Source: a bacterium
Lineage (GTDB): Bacteria > Methylomirabilota > Methylomirabilia > Methylomirabilales > 2-02-FULL-66-22
Assembly: GCA_029580855.1 (NCBI GenBank)
Contig: JAKPQH010000254.1
Span: 1-64,000 of the forward strand
Length of the DNA: 64,000 nucleotides
Direction: 5' to 3'
Below are positions 44,605 through 55,169 of the stretch, one piece after another. Under the pieces are notes generated by a model. That model did no database searches, had not been told where the DNA came from, and worked only from the letters and a program-made list of their open reading frames with translations. Position 1 is the stretch's first letter. Every line of letters starts with the position of its first letter. The position numbers and the translations under genes were made by a program.

Positions 44605-45627
44605 ATGGCGACAGAATCCGGCGGCCGACACCGCGTGGTGACCGCGACCGCGGCGATCGGGGTGCTCCTGCTGGCGGCTCCGCTGGCCGTGACGGACGAG
44701 TACCACCTCCACGTCCTGATTGCCACCCTCTACTTCGCGTACATGGCGTCGGCCTGGAACATCGTGTGCGGCTACACGGGGCAGCTCTCGCTGGGGCATT
44801 CGGCGCTATCGGGCATCGGGGGGTACGTTTCGACGCTCTTGCTGATCAACGCCGGCCTGAGCCCCTGGATCGGCATGGTCGCCGGGGGGGTCTGCGCCAC
44901 GGCGGTGGGGGTGCTCGTCGGATGGCCCTGTTTCCGGCTACGGGGACCGTACTTCGCCTTGACCACGATCGCTTTCGCGGAGATCCTGCGCATCTGGACC
45001 GAGAACACCGAGGAGGTTTTCGGCATCGAGCTGCGAGGAGCGCAGGGGCTCAGTATCCCGCTCAAAGGGCACGCGCCGGCCCTCTTCCAGTTCGACGGCA
45101 AGGTGCCCTACTATTGCATCATCCTAGCCATGGTGGCGGCGCTGATGGCGATCGCCTGGTGGATGGAGCGGTCCCGCATGGGCTTCTACCTCAAGGCCAT
45201 CCGGGCGGACCAGGATGCGGCCGAAGCGCTGGGGGTCCACTCGACCCGCTATCTGCTGTCCGCCATGGCCGTCAGCAGTTTCCTCACGGCGCTGGGCGGA
45301 AGCTTCTACGCGCAGTACTACCGCTACATCAACCCGGAGCGGAACATGGGCCTGGACTTCTCCATCGAACTGGCGCTGATGGGGATCGTCGGCGGGCAGG
45401 GCACGGTCGTGGGGCCGATCCTGGGCGCGTTTCTGCTCACCCCGGCCGGCGAGATCACGCGGGCCACCCTGGGTGGGAAGTTCCCCGGGTTGCACCTGGC
45501 GATCTATGGGTTGGTCCTGATCCTGGCCATGCTCTTCCTCCCCAAGGGGCTGATCCAGCCCCTGCGGGGACTGCTCGATCGGCGGCCCACGGTCTCGGGC
45601 GCGGCCGCCAAATCGACGCAAGCCTGA
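44605..45627 (+). CDS. livM: Branched-chain amino acid ABC transporter permease LivM
   Basis: The 340-residue protein has about nine predicted helices and LivM hallmarks: GYTGQLSLGHSALSGIGGYVS, GPYFALTTIAFAEILRI and the ATPase-contact loop AIRADQDAAEALGVHSTRYLL. GIVGGQGTVVGPILGAFLL is the conserved C-terminal segment. It pairs with LivH. Confidence 0.93.
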   Translation: MATESGGRHRVVTATAAIGVLLLAAPLAVTDEYHLHVLIATLYFAYMASAWNIVCGYTGQLSLGHSALSGIGGYVSTLLLINAGLSPWIGMVAGGVCATAVGVLVGWPCFRLRGPYFALTTIAFAEILRIWTENTEEVFGIELRGAQGLSIPLKGHAPALFQFDGKVPYYCIILAMVAALMAIAWWMERSRMGFYLKAIRADQDAAEALGVHSTRYLLSAMAVSSFLTALGGSFYAQYYRYINPERNMGLDFSIELALMGIVGGQGTVVGPILGAFLLTPAGEITRATLGGKFPGLHLAIYGLVLILAMLFLPKGLIQPLRGLLDRRPTVSGAAAKSTQA

Positions 45628-45649
45628 GACGGCGCACAGGGAGTCCGCG

Positions 45650-46375
45650 ATGCCACTCCTCGAGGTGTCGAGCATCAGCAAGTCCTTTGGGGGCAACCAG
45701 GCCGTCAAGGGGCTGAGCTTCACGGTCGAATCGGGCGAGATCCTGGGTCTGATCGGCCCCAACGGGGCGGGAAAGACGACGGCGTTCAACATGATCGCCG
45801 GATACTTTCCTCCGGACAGCGGGGAGATCCGGTTCAAAGGGGAAAATCTCGCTGGACTGCGCCCCTGGGATATCTCGCATCGAAAGATCGCGAGGACGTT
45901 CCAGCTCTCCAAGCCCTTCGGAGACTTGACGGTTCTGGAGAACGTCATGGTCGGGGGGTTTCACAACCAGGGGAGTCGCTCGGCCGCCAGGCGGAAGGCC
46001 GAAGAGGTCTTGGCCTTCGTGGGCATGAGCGACCGGATGGGCACCGAAGCGCAGAACCTGACCGTGGTGGATCGGAAGCGGCTGGAGATGGCCCGCTGTC
46101 TCGCCACGGAGCCGGAGCTCCTGCTGCTGGACGAGGTCGTCGCCGGCGCCACGCCCGCCGAGGCCGTGGCCATGATGGAGGTGATCGGCCGGATCCGGCA
46201 GAGCGGTGTGACGATCGTCATGGTCGAGCATGTGATGCGCGTGGTCATGGGATTGAGCCACCGCGTGCTGGTGCTGCACCACGGCGAGACCATCGCCGTC
46301 GGCGACCCGCAGGCGGTGAGCCGCGACCCCGTGGTGCTGAAGGCCTATCTGGGAGCGCGCTATGCCCATGCTTGA
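45650..46375 (+). CDS. livG: Branched-chain amino acid ABC transporter ATPase LivG
   Basis: The 241-residue ATPase has Walker A GPNGAGKTT and Walker B LLLLDEVVAG, and the C-terminal MVEHVMRVVMGLSHRVLVLHHGE. The expected signature LSGGQ is replaced by LTVVDRKRLEMAR, a recognised LivG-type variation in which the signature is degenerate. Its last 14 bases overlap livF. Confidence 0.92.
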   Translation: MPLLEVSSISKSFGGNQAVKGLSFTVESGEILGLIGPNGAGKTTAFNMIAGYFPPDSGEIRFKGENLAGLRPWDISHRKIARTFQLSKPFGDLTVLENVMVGGFHNQGSRSAARRKAEEVLAFVGMSDRMGTEAQNLTVVDRKRLEMARCLATEPELLLLDEVVAGATPAEAVAMMEVIGRIRQSGVTIVMVEHVMRVVMGLSHRVLVLHHGETIAVGDPQAVSRDPVVLKAYLGARYAHA

Positions 46376-47072
46376 GGTGCGCGCGGTGCAGGGCGGATAC
46401 GGGGACATCACCGTTCTCAAGGAGGTGAGCCTCGAGGTCGAGGAGCGGGAGGTCGTGGCGCTGGTGGGAGCCAACGGCGCGGGGAAATCTACGCTGCTCC
46501 GCACCGTCTCTGGGCTGTTGCGGCCCACGGCCGGCGAGATCCGGCTGCGCGGCGAGCGGATCGACCAGGCGCCGCCCCATCGTGTCGTGGAGCTGGGGTT
46601 CGTGCAGGTGCCGGAGGGGAAGCAGCTCTTCCAGCAGATGACGGTCGAGGAGAATCTGCTGGTGGGCTCCCTCTGCCCCAGGGCTCGAGGAGCGCGGCAG
46701 CGGAGTTTGGAGGAGGTCTACAGCCTGTTCGGCGAGCTGGCGGACAAGCGCCGGCGGCAGGCGGGATCCCTCTCCGGCGGCGAGCAGCAGATGGTGGCGG
46801 TGGGGCGAGCGCTGATGGCCCGGCCGACGATCCTGGCGATGGACGAGCCCTCCCTGGGGTTGGCGCCGGTCGTCGTGGACCGGCTCTTTGCCGTCCTGCA
46901 GACCATCCGCGACCGCGGGATGACGATCCTGCGCATCGAGCAGAATGTGCAGCAGACGCTGGAGATGGCCGACCGCGGCTATGTCATGGAAAACGGGCAC
47001 ATCGTCCTGACCGGGTCGGGGCCGGAACTCCTTGCCAACGAGCACCTGAAGACGCACTATCTGGGTCTGTGA
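46362..47072 (+). CDS. livF: Branched-chain amino acid ABC transporter ATPase LivF
   Basis: The 236-residue ATPase has Walker A GANGAGKST, signature LSGGEQQM, Walker B ILAMDEPSLGLAP and the LivF motif LGFVQVPEGKQLFQQMTVEENL. The start overlaps livG; ATG at 46368 is an equally possible start two codons later. It completes the importer. Confidence 0.94.
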   Translation: MPMLEVRAVQGGYGDITVLKEVSLEVEEREVVALVGANGAGKSTLLRTVSGLLRPTAGEIRLRGERIDQAPPHRVVELGFVQVPEGKQLFQQMTVEENLLVGSLCPRARGARQRSLEEVYSLFGELADKRRRQAGSLSGGEQQMVAVGRALMARPTILAMDEPSLGLAPVVVDRLFAVLQTIRDRGMTILRIEQNVQQTLEMADRGYVMENGHIVLTGSGPELLANEHLKTHYLGL

Positions 47073-47109
47073 GGGCGCCCGCGGGACGCCAAGAGCGGCC
47101 GACTTTTCC

Positions 47110-47137
47110 TTGACAATCGCCTCGCCTGTGCTAGAGT
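47110..47137 (+). promoter_or_regulatory. Sigma70-type promoter of metK
   Basis: A perfect TTGACA (47110-47115) and TAGAGT (47132-47137) are 16 bases apart, about 58 bases before the GTG start. The leader is too short and unstructured for a SAM riboswitch. Confidence 0.7.
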
Positions 47138-47195
47138 CTCGCCGCTTCTCCGACCGGCACATTTCCCGCGAACATTTCTGTAGGAGGATGAAAGC

Positions 47196-48356
47196 GTGTC
47201 CGCGCGTCAATATCTCTTCACGTCGGAGTCGGTGACCGAGGGGCACCCCGACAAGATTGCCGACCAGATTTCCGATGCCGTGCTGGACGCCGTGTTTAGT
47301 CAGGACCCTTACGGCCGCGTGGCCTGCGAGACGCTGGTCACCACCGGATTGGCCTTCATCGCGGGCGAGATCACCACCCGCTGCTACGTGGATATCCCCA
47401 AGGTGGCGCGGGAGGTCATCCGCGACGTCGGGTACACCCGGGCCAAGTACGGCTTCGACTTCGAGACCTGCGCCGTGATCACCGCGATCCAGGAGCAATC
47501 CTCGGACATCGCCCTGGGGGTGGACATCCAGGGGGCGGGGGACCAGGGGCTGATGTTCGGCTATGCCACGCGCGAAACGGCGGAGCTGATGCCCATGCCG
47601 ATCCTGCTGGCGCACAAACTGTGCATGCGCCTGACCGAGGTCCGGCGCAAGGAGATCCTCGACTACCTGAGGCCGGACGGGAAATCGCAGGTGACCATTG
47701 AGTATCTCGATGGTAAGCCGGTGCGGGTGGACACGGTGGTCGTCTCCTCCCAGCACAGCCCGGACGCGACGCTGAAGCAGATCCGTGAGGATATCATCGA
47801 GGCGGTCATTCTGCCCGTGCTGCCCAAAGAGCTCGTGAATCCGGAGCGGATCACGTACCACATCAACCCCACGGGCCGCTTCGTCATCGGCGGGCCGCAC
47901 GGGGACACCGGTCTCACCGGCCGCAAGATCATCGTGGACACGTACGGCGGCGTCGGGAGCCACGGCGGCGGCTGCTTCTCGGGCAAGGACCCGACCAAGG
48001 TGGACCGGTCGGCGTCCTACATGGCCCGGTACATCGCCAAGAACCTGGTGGCATCGGGTCTCTGCGAGAAGTGCGAGGTGCAGCTGGCGTACGCCATCGG
48101 CGTGGCGGAGCCCGTTTCCATCATGGTGGACAGCCATGCGACCGGGCGCATCCCAGACGAAGAGATGCAAAAACTGGTGCGCAAGCACTTCGAGCTGACG
48201 CCGGCAGGAATCATCAAGTCGTTGGACCTCCGCCGGCCCATTTTCCGGAAGACGGCGGCCTACGGCCACTTCGGCCGGCCGGATCCGGATTTCAGCTGGG
48301 AGCGGACCGACAAGGCCGACGCTTTGCAGGCGGACGCGGGGAAGCTGGGCGCGTAG
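47196..48356 (+). CDS. metK: S-adenosylmethionine synthetase
   Basis: The 386-residue enzyme shows [25 protein letters not shown], the ATP-binding [12 protein letters not shown] and the phosphate loop [22 protein letters not shown]. It makes SAM from methionine and ATP. The GTG start follows TAGGAGGATGAAAGC. The next gene, ahcY, recycles the SAH formed by SAM-using methyltransferases. Confidence 0.97.
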   Translation: MSARQYLFTSESVTEGHPDKIADQISDAVLDAVFSQDPYGRVACETLVTTGLAFIAGEITTRCYVDIPKVAREVIRDVGYTRAKYGFDFETCAVITAIQEQSSDIALGVDIQGAGDQGLMFGYATRETAELMPMPILLAHKLCMRLTEVRRKEILDYLRPDGKSQVTIEYLDGKPVRVDTVVVSSQHSPDATLKQIREDIIEAVILPVLPKELVNPERITYHINPTGRFVIGGPHGDTGLTGRKIIVDTYGGVGSHGGGCFSGKDPTKVDRSASYMARYIAKNLVASGLCEKCEVQLAYAIGVAEPVSIMVDSHATGRIPDEEMQKLVRKHFELTPAGIIKSLDLRRPIFRKTAAYGHFGRPDPDFSWERTDKADALQADAGKLGA

Positions 48357-48422
48357 GCGGGAACGGGATCGAGAACAGGGGGTCGGGTGCCGCGAAACGA
48401 CCGGACACCCCCGATACGAGCC

Positions 48423-48457
48423 AGGGCCAGGGGCGGGGACGACCCCTGGCCCTTTGC
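48423..48457 (+). terminator. Terminator-like hairpin between metK and ahcY
   Basis: AGGGCCAGGGG (48423-48433) and CCCCTGGCCCT (48443-48453) form a perfect 11-base-pair stem with a nine-base loop, followed by only two further T residues. It probably reduces read-through from metK or protects its mRNA. It ends 17 bases before the ahcY start, so it could also affect ahcY translation. Confidence 0.6.
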
Positions 48458-48461
48458 ATGA

Positions 48462-49730
<1,269 letters not shown>

Positions 49731-50035
49731 TGCCGAGTATCGAGTGCCGAGTGCCGAGGGGACGACTTGCGAGCCACGAGCCAGGAGCCACCAACCGCAG
49801 TGTGCCACGTGCCGAGTACCCGGTGCGGAGGAGGCGAGCCTCGAGCCGCGGAGTGCCGGGTGTGGTGTGCCGAGTTCCGAAAGCTGAAAGCTGAGTGCTG
49901 ACCGCTGATCGCTTGCAGCGAGTGCGGGGTGCCGAGGGGTGCGGGCGTCGAGTCGCCAATGGGGCAACTGGCCGATTTATCCGCAGGGTTCCGCACGTTG
50001 ACCAATTGACGTATGGAGCAATGGACTCGCAGGAG
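49731..50035. repeat. Dense short-word repeat tract between ahcY and the defense locus
   Basis: About 300 bases hold recurring words of seven to nine bases: GAGTGCCGAGTGCCGAG, GAGCCACGAGCCAGGAGCC, GTGCCACGTGCCGAGTACC, AAGCTGAAAGCTGAGTGCTG and TTGACCAATTGACG. No protein gene is supported. It lies at the boundary between housekeeping genes and the putative defense operon. Confidence 0.65.
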
Positions 50036-50085
50036 CCGGGAGGCGCGATGGCGCGGCGCTGAGCGGCTGAGGGCGCAAGGGAATC

Positions 50086-50128
50086 CGAGGGCCGGGAAGC
50101 GTTCCGTTTCCCGGCCCTCGTGCTTTGT
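50086..50128 (+). terminator. Terminator upstream of the defense operon
   Basis: CGAGGGCCGGGAA (50086-50098) pairs perfectly with TTCCCGGCCCTCG (50108-50120) around a nine-base loop and is followed by TGCTTTGTG. It should isolate the following operon from ahcY transcription. Confidence 0.65.
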
Positions 50129-50214
50129 GAGGACGCTTTGGGCTAGACGGTCTACTTTGTAGTCTCTGATCGCGTCGGAGGCAAGCAGGAATTATAGAAG
50201 CATCGTGTGAATAA

Positions 50215-50243
50215 TTGACGAGCGATATAGCAGATGCTATATT
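50215..50243 (+). promoter_or_regulatory. Promoter with overlapping palindromic operator, probably leaderless
   Basis: TTGACG (50215-50220) and TATATT (50238-50243) are exactly 17 bases apart. The spacer and -10 element contain the perfect palindrome ATATAGCAGATGCTATAT (50225-50242, arms of eight with central GA). The expected transcription start, about seven bases past the -10, falls on the GTG start codon at 50250, and there is no ribosome binding site. The encoded protein begins with a helix-turn-helix, so autorepression through this palindrome is likely. Confidence 0.7.
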
Positions 50244-50249
50244 TCCGTT

Positions 50250-53200
50250 GTGGATTCTTCTGGTCGTTTAATTCTTCCGGAAATCACCGATGACTACGAC
50301 CAGCGCGTAAAGCGGCTGAGGGGGCGGCTTGGCCTCACGCAAACGGCCCTCGCAAATGAACTGGGGGTTTCGTTCGCAACAGTCAACCGTTGGGAAAACG
50401 GCCAGACAAAACCGTCCAAGCTTTCGTGGAATCAGCTCCGCCAGTTGGAGTTGGGTATCGCGGAGCCGCCTTCGTCGGGTAGCTTTGAAGAGAAACCTCC
50501 CCCCACGCTCGACTTCACCTCTGACCCCAGTGTCGTCAAAGTGCTCTCCGAGGGGGAACGCCTCTCCTTCGGCCACCTTGTGAACCCCACCTTCGCCACC
50601 GAAATTTCCAACATTGACCCGCTTCCGCACCAGCGAATCGCCGTTTACGATCGCATGCTCCCTCAGCCCCGACTCCGCTTCCTTTTGGCCGACGACGCGG
50701 GAGCGGGCAAGACCATCATGGCCGGACTTTATATCCGGGAGATGCTGTCGCGTCGGCTCCTGCGTCGCATCTTGATCGTGCCGCCGGCCGGATTGGTGGG
50801 CAACTGGCGGCGGGAACTGCTCCGACTCTTCAATTTGCCATTCCAGATCGTCGAGGGCGCGGACGCTCGAGAGGGCAACCCCTTTACAACTCCGACTGGC
50901 GATCGAGTTATAGTCAGCGTCGATACGCTGGCAAGTCCGCGCGCATTCGCGAGACTCAAGGAAACCGGCGTTCCGCCCTACGATCTGGTCATATTCGACG
51001 AGGCGCACAAGTTGTCCGCGGATCGGGGGACCGATCTGCGTGTCCGAAAGACCGAGCGGTACTCCTTGGCGGAGGCACTAGTGGGAGTGTCGGGGGTTGA
51101 CGAACGCTGGCGTCTCCCGTGGGCTGTCAATCATCTCCTGCTGCTCACTGCTACTCCGCATATGGGGAAAGCGTATCCGTATTACGCGCTCTGGCGCCTC
51201 CTGGAGCCGGATGTCCTCTCGACGCCGGAAGCATTCGAGGCATACCCTGCGGAGCTTCGCCACCAACGCTTCATTCGTCGCACCAAGGAAGAGATGGTGC
51301 ACCTGGATGGTCAGCCGCTCTACCCGACCCGGATATCCGACACGTTGACCTTTCGGCTGACGCAAGGTGAAATCAGCGAACAGGCGCTGTACGACGAAAC
51401 GACCGAATACCTTCGCTACGTTTACAATCGGGCGAAGCTGTTGAACCGAGAGGCAGCGCGCCTGGCCATGAGCGTCTTCCAACGCCGTCTCGCCAGCTCC
51501 ATCTATGCGCTCCTGCGCTCGTTCGAGCGCCGCATCGAGAAACTGGACCGACTCATCGCCGACGTCCAAGAAGGGGAACTCACGTTCGAGCAACTCACGC
51601 TCCTCCAGCAGCGCATTCACGAAGACGATGACGTTCTGGAGGCGAAGACCGCGGATGATGAATCGCCCGACGCGGAGCGCGAGGAGAACGAGGCCGCCGA
51701 AGACACCTTACTGCAAGGCGTTGTCGCGGCATCCCTCGCGGACCTTCTGGCGGAGAAGGAACAGGTTGCGCATCTTCTGGATCTTGCCAGGAAGGTGCAC
51801 GAGCGTGGCCACGAATCCAAGTTCGAGCGGCTCCGCGAGGTGCTCACCGATCCCACGTTCGGCGGAGAAAAGCTCATTGTCTTCACGGAACACCGGGACA
51901 GCTTGTCGTTCCTCGTCCAGCGCTTGAACGGGATGGGTTACACCGGCCAGGTAGCGCAGATTCACGGCGGCATGCACTACACGCAGCGCGAAGAGGAGGT
52001 CGAGCGATTCCGAAAACCCCTTGCGGAGGACGGCGCGCGTTTCCTGATCTGCACGGATGCCGCGGGCGAGGGAATCAACCTGCAGTTCTGTTGGCTGATG
52101 ATCAATTACGACGTCCCGTGGAACCCGGCCCGTCTGGAACAGCGCATGGGGCGCATTCATCGGTACGGGCAAAAGCACGATCCCGTGATTATCCTGAATC
52201 TGGTCTCGTCGTCCACGCGCGAGGGCAAGGTTCTGGCGACGCTTCTCTGCAAACTGGAGCGGATCCGGAAAGAGCTGCGGTCGGACAAGGTATTCGATTG
52301 CATCGGACGAATTTTTGAAGGGGTGTCCATCACGCGGTACATGGAGCTTGCGATCACCGAGGACGCAGAGGTTGTGGCGCAAGAATTGGACGGCCGCTTG
52401 ACGAACGAGCAGGTCCAGGCGCTCGCCGCCCGCGAGAAGTCACTGTACGGCTCGGGCGGGGATGTCGCCACGGCGTTGCCGGCTCTCCGCACGACCCTCG
52501 ACAGGGAAGTCTATATCCGTCTGCTGCCCGGTTACATCCGGCAATACCTGGACCAGGCCGCGCCGCTCGTGGGCATCGCGCTCGAAGGGGACGCGGCGGG
52601 CGAGTTTTCGCTCAGGCCGACCATACCAGGAGCAACCGACAGTCTGCTGCCCGCGCTGGAATTGTACCCAGAGAAAACGCGAAGACGTTTCTCGGTGATG
52701 CGTCCGGCGGACAGGGACGATGTGATCTGGCTGCATCCTGGCGAACCCGTCTTCGAGCAGCTCCGCGCACTGGTGCGTGACCGTCTTGCCGACGATGGAA
52801 TACGCGGCGCGGTCTTCGTGGATCCCGCGACCGATAAGCCGTATCTGTTTCACCTAGCTCTCCTGTCAATCGTCAGAAAGGCCGACCCGGAGCTTCCAGA
52901 GCTGACGAAGGAAGAATTGCTGGAATGCCGCCTTGTCGGCGTGAAGCAATTTGAAGGAGCCGAGCTCGCCCTGTGCCCCGTCGAGCATTTGTTGCTTCTG
53001 AAAGGGGGCCGGGGGCTCCCCGCTGCAGCCCAGCGATTGGCTGTGACGGCGCAGGACGAGAAGGAGTTGGCCCGGTCTTTTCTTGTCGAGCGCGTCGCGC
53101 GAGAGATGGCGGTGGAACGAAAGCGGCGGGTCATCGAGAGCCTACCGGAGCGGGAAGGCTTTGTCCGGCGCGGTTTCGACTATCAGGAGGTCGGGCTGTC

Positions 53201-53819
53201 CGCCGTCCGGGCAAAGCATTCGGAGAAGGCCCGGAGCGGCAACCGGAAGGCGATTGAGGCCCTCGAAGAGGTGAAGCGCCATCAGCGCGAACTGGCGGGC
53301 CGGCGAGAGGCCGCTTTGGCTGTTCTGCGACGCGAGCCCGAGCTGATCGCGCCGGGCGCGGTGGAATTTGTCGCGCACGCGCTGATCGTGCCGTCATCCG
53401 ATCCCGCCGACCGCGAGCAGCACGACGTCAACGTCGAGTTGGCCGCCATGAAGATCGCCAGGGCCTTTGAGGAGGCCGCAGGAGCCACGGTGCACGATGT
53501 CCACACCCCGGACCTCTCTCGCGCTGCGGGTTTGGCGGAAAACCCAGGGTTCGATCTGCTCTCGGTCAGGGCAGAGGGCGAAAAGCGCGCCATCGAGGTC
53601 AAGGGCCGGGCAGGAACCGGAGACGTTGAGGTGTCCGCCAACGAGTGGGCCAAGGCCTGCAACCTCCGAGACGGCTACTGGCTCTATGCCGTCTACGACT
53701 GTGCGACGCCCAATCCGCGACTTGTTCGGGTGCAGGATCCGTTTGGGAGACTGTTGGCGAAGTCGAAGGGGAGCGTGTTGGTTGGCGCGAAAGAGATCTT
53801 GAGTGCGCAAGCTTCCTAA
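50250..53819 (+). CDS. HTH-SNF2-type helicase with DUF3883 domain, putative defense helicase
   Basis: The 1189-residue protein has four parts. Residues about 16-60 are an XRE-type helix-turn-helix (RGRLGLTQTALANELGVSFATVNRWENGQ). Residues about 120-660 form a two-lobed SNF2/RapA-like helicase: Walker A DDAGAGKT (148-155), FDEAH (249-253), LLLTATPH, CTDAAGEGINLQ and QRMGRIHRYGQ. A long middle region follows with no motif I know. The last 120 residues match DUF3883 (NPGFDLLSV...KRAIEVKGR), a nuclease-like fold seen in defense helicases. It starts with GTG at the predicted transcription start. It resembles helicases of DISARM and Hma-type systems, but the HTH fusion is not something I know from them. 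Confidence 0.85.
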   Translation: MDSSGRLILPEITDDYDQRVKRLRGRLGLTQTALANELGVSFATVNRWENGQTKPSKLSWNQLRQLELGIAEPPSSGSFEEKPPPTLDFTSDPSVVKVLSEGERLSFGHLVNPTFATEISNIDPLPHQRIAVYDRMLPQPRLRFLLADDAGAGKTIMAGLYIREMLSRRLLRRILIVPPAGLVGNWRRELLRLFNLPFQIVEGADAREGNPFTTPTGDRVIVSVDTLASPRAFARLKETGVPPYDLVIFDEAHKLSADRGTDLRVRKTERYSLAEALVGVSGVDERWRLPWAVNHLLLLTATPHMGKAYPYYALWRLLEPDVLSTPEAFEAYPAELRHQRFIRRTKEEMVHLDGQPLYPTRISDTLTFRLTQGEISEQALYDETTEYLRYVYNRAKLLNREAARLAMSVFQRRLASSIYALLRSFERRIEKLDRLIADVQEGELTFEQLTLLQQRIHEDDDVLEAKTADDESPDAEREENEAAEDTLLQGVVAASLADLLAEKEQVAHLLDLARKVHERGHESKFERLREVLTDPTFGGEKLIVFTEHRDSLSFLVQRLNGMGYTGQVAQIHGGMHYTQREEEVERFRKPLAEDGARFLICTDAAGEGINLQFCWLMINYDVPWNPARLEQRMGRIHRYGQKHDPVIILNLVSSSTREGKVLATLLCKLERIRKELRSDKVFDCIGRIFEGVSITRYMELAITEDAEVVAQELDGRLTNEQVQALAAREKSLYGSGGDVATALPALRTTLDREVYIRLLPGYIRQYLDQAAPLVGIALEGDAAGEFSLRPTIPGATDSLLPALELYPEKTRRRFSVMRPADRDDVIWLHPGEPVFEQLRALVRDRLADDGIRGAVFVDPATDKPYLFHLALLSIVRKADPELPELTKEELLECRLVGVKQFEGAELALCPVEHLLLLKGGRGLPAAAQRLAVTAQDEKELARSFLVERVAREMAVERKRRVIESLPEREGFVRRGFDYQEVGLSAVRAKHSEKARSGNRKAIEALEEVKRHQRELAGRREAALAVLRREPELIAPGAVEFVAHALIVPSSDPADREQHDVNVELAAMKIARAFEEAAGATVHDVHTPDLSRAAGLAENPGFDLLSVRAEGEKRAIEVKGRAGTGDVEVSANEWAKACNLRDGYWLYAVYDCATPNPRLVRVQDPFGRLLAKSKGSVLVGAKEILSAQAS

Positions 53820-53867
53820 GATTGCCGCAATCTACGATGGTCAAGAAGCCGGAAGAAGGACGGAGAC

Positions 53868-54962
53868 ATGGAACGATCCAACCGCTTCAAGCTAATCGAA
53901 GAGCTCGAACGCATGCGCTCGTCCAAAGTGATCTGTTATCTCACCAGCCTTCGTCAGAACGTACCGGCGCAGATGGCTGACGATGCAGTTCGAGTCGTAT
54001 TCGACCATATCCTTCGACTGCCGAGCCGACCTGTTCCCAAGCTCGACATCTTCCTGTGTAGCAACGGTGGCAGCGGTACAGTACCGTGGAGATTGGTGTC
54101 GCTATTTCGGGAGTTCTCGAGGTCGATTGGTGTCTTGATACCGTATCGAGCCTACAGTGCTGCGACGCTCCTCGCGCTTGGCGCAGACGAAATCGTCATG
54201 CACCCCTTTGGCGAGCTTGGTCCCATTGATCCCACTGTTTCGAATGATTTCAACCCAGTCGAGCAAGGAACAGGGCGACGCATTGGCATCAGCGTTGAAG
54301 ATGTGAAAGCCTACGTCAATTTCATCAAGTCCGGCGTTGGGATTACCCACGAGGATGAACTGGTCCGGGCGATTGAGGTCTTGGCCAGTAAGGTCCACCC
54401 ACTGGCGCTGGGAAACGTGGAACGCTTTCTTTCTCAGTCTCGGATGATTGCGACAAAGATTATGCGCACGCACATGAAGGAGGCATCAGACCATACGATT
54501 CAAGAGATTGTGGAAAACCTGGCCTCAAAACTCTATTTCCACGGCCATCCCATAAACCGCCAAGAGGCCAAGAGCGACTTGAATCTTAAAGTGATGACTG
54601 AATTGCCGCCAACGCTGGAAACCGTGATGTGGGAGCTCTATCTAGATTTTGAGGCAGAATTCGAGAATCTAAAACCCTTCAACCCAGCAGCCGACCTCGC
54701 TGCCATGCCTGATCCCGCGCAAGGGCCGAAAACGAAAAATTACAGTATCGTCCATGCAATCGTGGAAAGCGCAGGCAAGTGTAGCCGGCATATTACTGAG
54801 CGGCGGTACCGCCTTATGCAGGGACCTCAGCCTGGTCAGGTTGGGATTCAGGAGGAAATCCTGTCGCAAGAATGGAGTCATTCAGAGGAACCAAAGGCGG
54901 AAAACCAGCCTCTACAGTCGTCGACAGAACCTGGGGGTGCTCAACGGGCCGAGAAGGGGTAG
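53868..54962 (+). CDS. ClpP-fold serine protease, SDH (serine dehydrogenase proteinase) family
   Basis: The 364-residue protein matches the SDH proteinase family: IFLCSNGGSGTVPWRLVSLFREFS, then the block AYSAATLLALGADEIVMHPFGELGPIDP, which holds the likely nucleophile serine (SAATLLALGA) and the structural GPIDP. The C-terminal 60 residues are polar and probably disordered. No signal peptide is seen, so it acts in the cytoplasm. It sits 48 bases after the helicase gene with AAGGACGGAG before the ATG, inside the putative defense operon. Base composition is visibly more A/T-rich than the surrounding chromosome, suggesting transfer. The role is unknown; proteolytic activation or cell suicide on infection is speculation. 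Confidence 0.75.
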   Translation: MERSNRFKLIEELERMRSSKVICYLTSLRQNVPAQMADDAVRVVFDHILRLPSRPVPKLDIFLCSNGGSGTVPWRLVSLFREFSRSIGVLIPYRAYSAATLLALGADEIVMHPFGELGPIDPTVSNDFNPVEQGTGRRIGISVEDVKAYVNFIKSGVGITHEDELVRAIEVLASKVHPLALGNVERFLSQSRMIATKIMRTHMKEASDHTIQEIVENLASKLYFHGHPINRQEAKSDLNLKVMTELPPTLETVMWELYLDFEAEFENLKPFNPAADLAAMPDPAQGPKTKNYSIVHAIVESAGKCSRHITERRYRLMQGPQPGQVGIQEEILSQEWSHSEEPKAENQPLQSSTEPGGAQRAEKG

Positions 54963-55065
54963 GAAAAACGACCGGCGAGGAGCTCCCGACGGGTAAGGGC
55001 GTAGATGTGGCACCGCCTATGGACGCCGGATAAACACGACTGGCTGCGATGACCTTTGTAGCCAT
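54814..55065 (-). CDS. Possible antisense 83-residue proline-rich protein
   Basis: On the minus strand an ATG (MATKVIAASRVYPASIGGATS...) is preceded by GGAGG at six bases and by a -35/-10 pair at 55086-55114. The frame runs 83 codons and overlaps the last 149 bases of the protease gene in antisense. The product is rich in proline, serine and valine and matches nothing I know. It may be a chance frame; the ordered promoter and ribosome binding site are the only reasons to list it. Confidence 0.25.
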   Translation of the reverse strand: MATKVIAASRVYPASIGGATSTPLPVGSSSPVVFPTPSRPVEHPQVLSTTVEAGFPPLVPLNDSILATGFPPESQPDQAEVPA

Positions 55066-55085
55066 GGGCAACCTCCAACGACGAA

Positions 55086-55114
55086 AGTATAGCCTCCGTT
55101 TGTCGAAAATACAA
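55086..55114 (-). promoter_or_regulatory. Divergent minus-strand promoter inside the defense operon
   Basis: On the minus strand TTGTAT (55114-55109) and TATACT (55091-55086) are 17 bases apart, about 20 bases before the ribosome binding site of the antisense frame. It could also drive an antisense RNA over the end of the protease gene. Confidence 0.35.
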
Positions 55115-55169
55115 CTTTCTCGGGTTGAGCAAGGGCATTGGTTCATCGTTCAGAACAGGATAGGCCCGA

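Noticed and set aside
49731-50035. CRISPR array
   Set aside because: The repeated words are short, overlapping and imperfect, with no constant repeat length or unique spacers, and no cas genes occur in the window.
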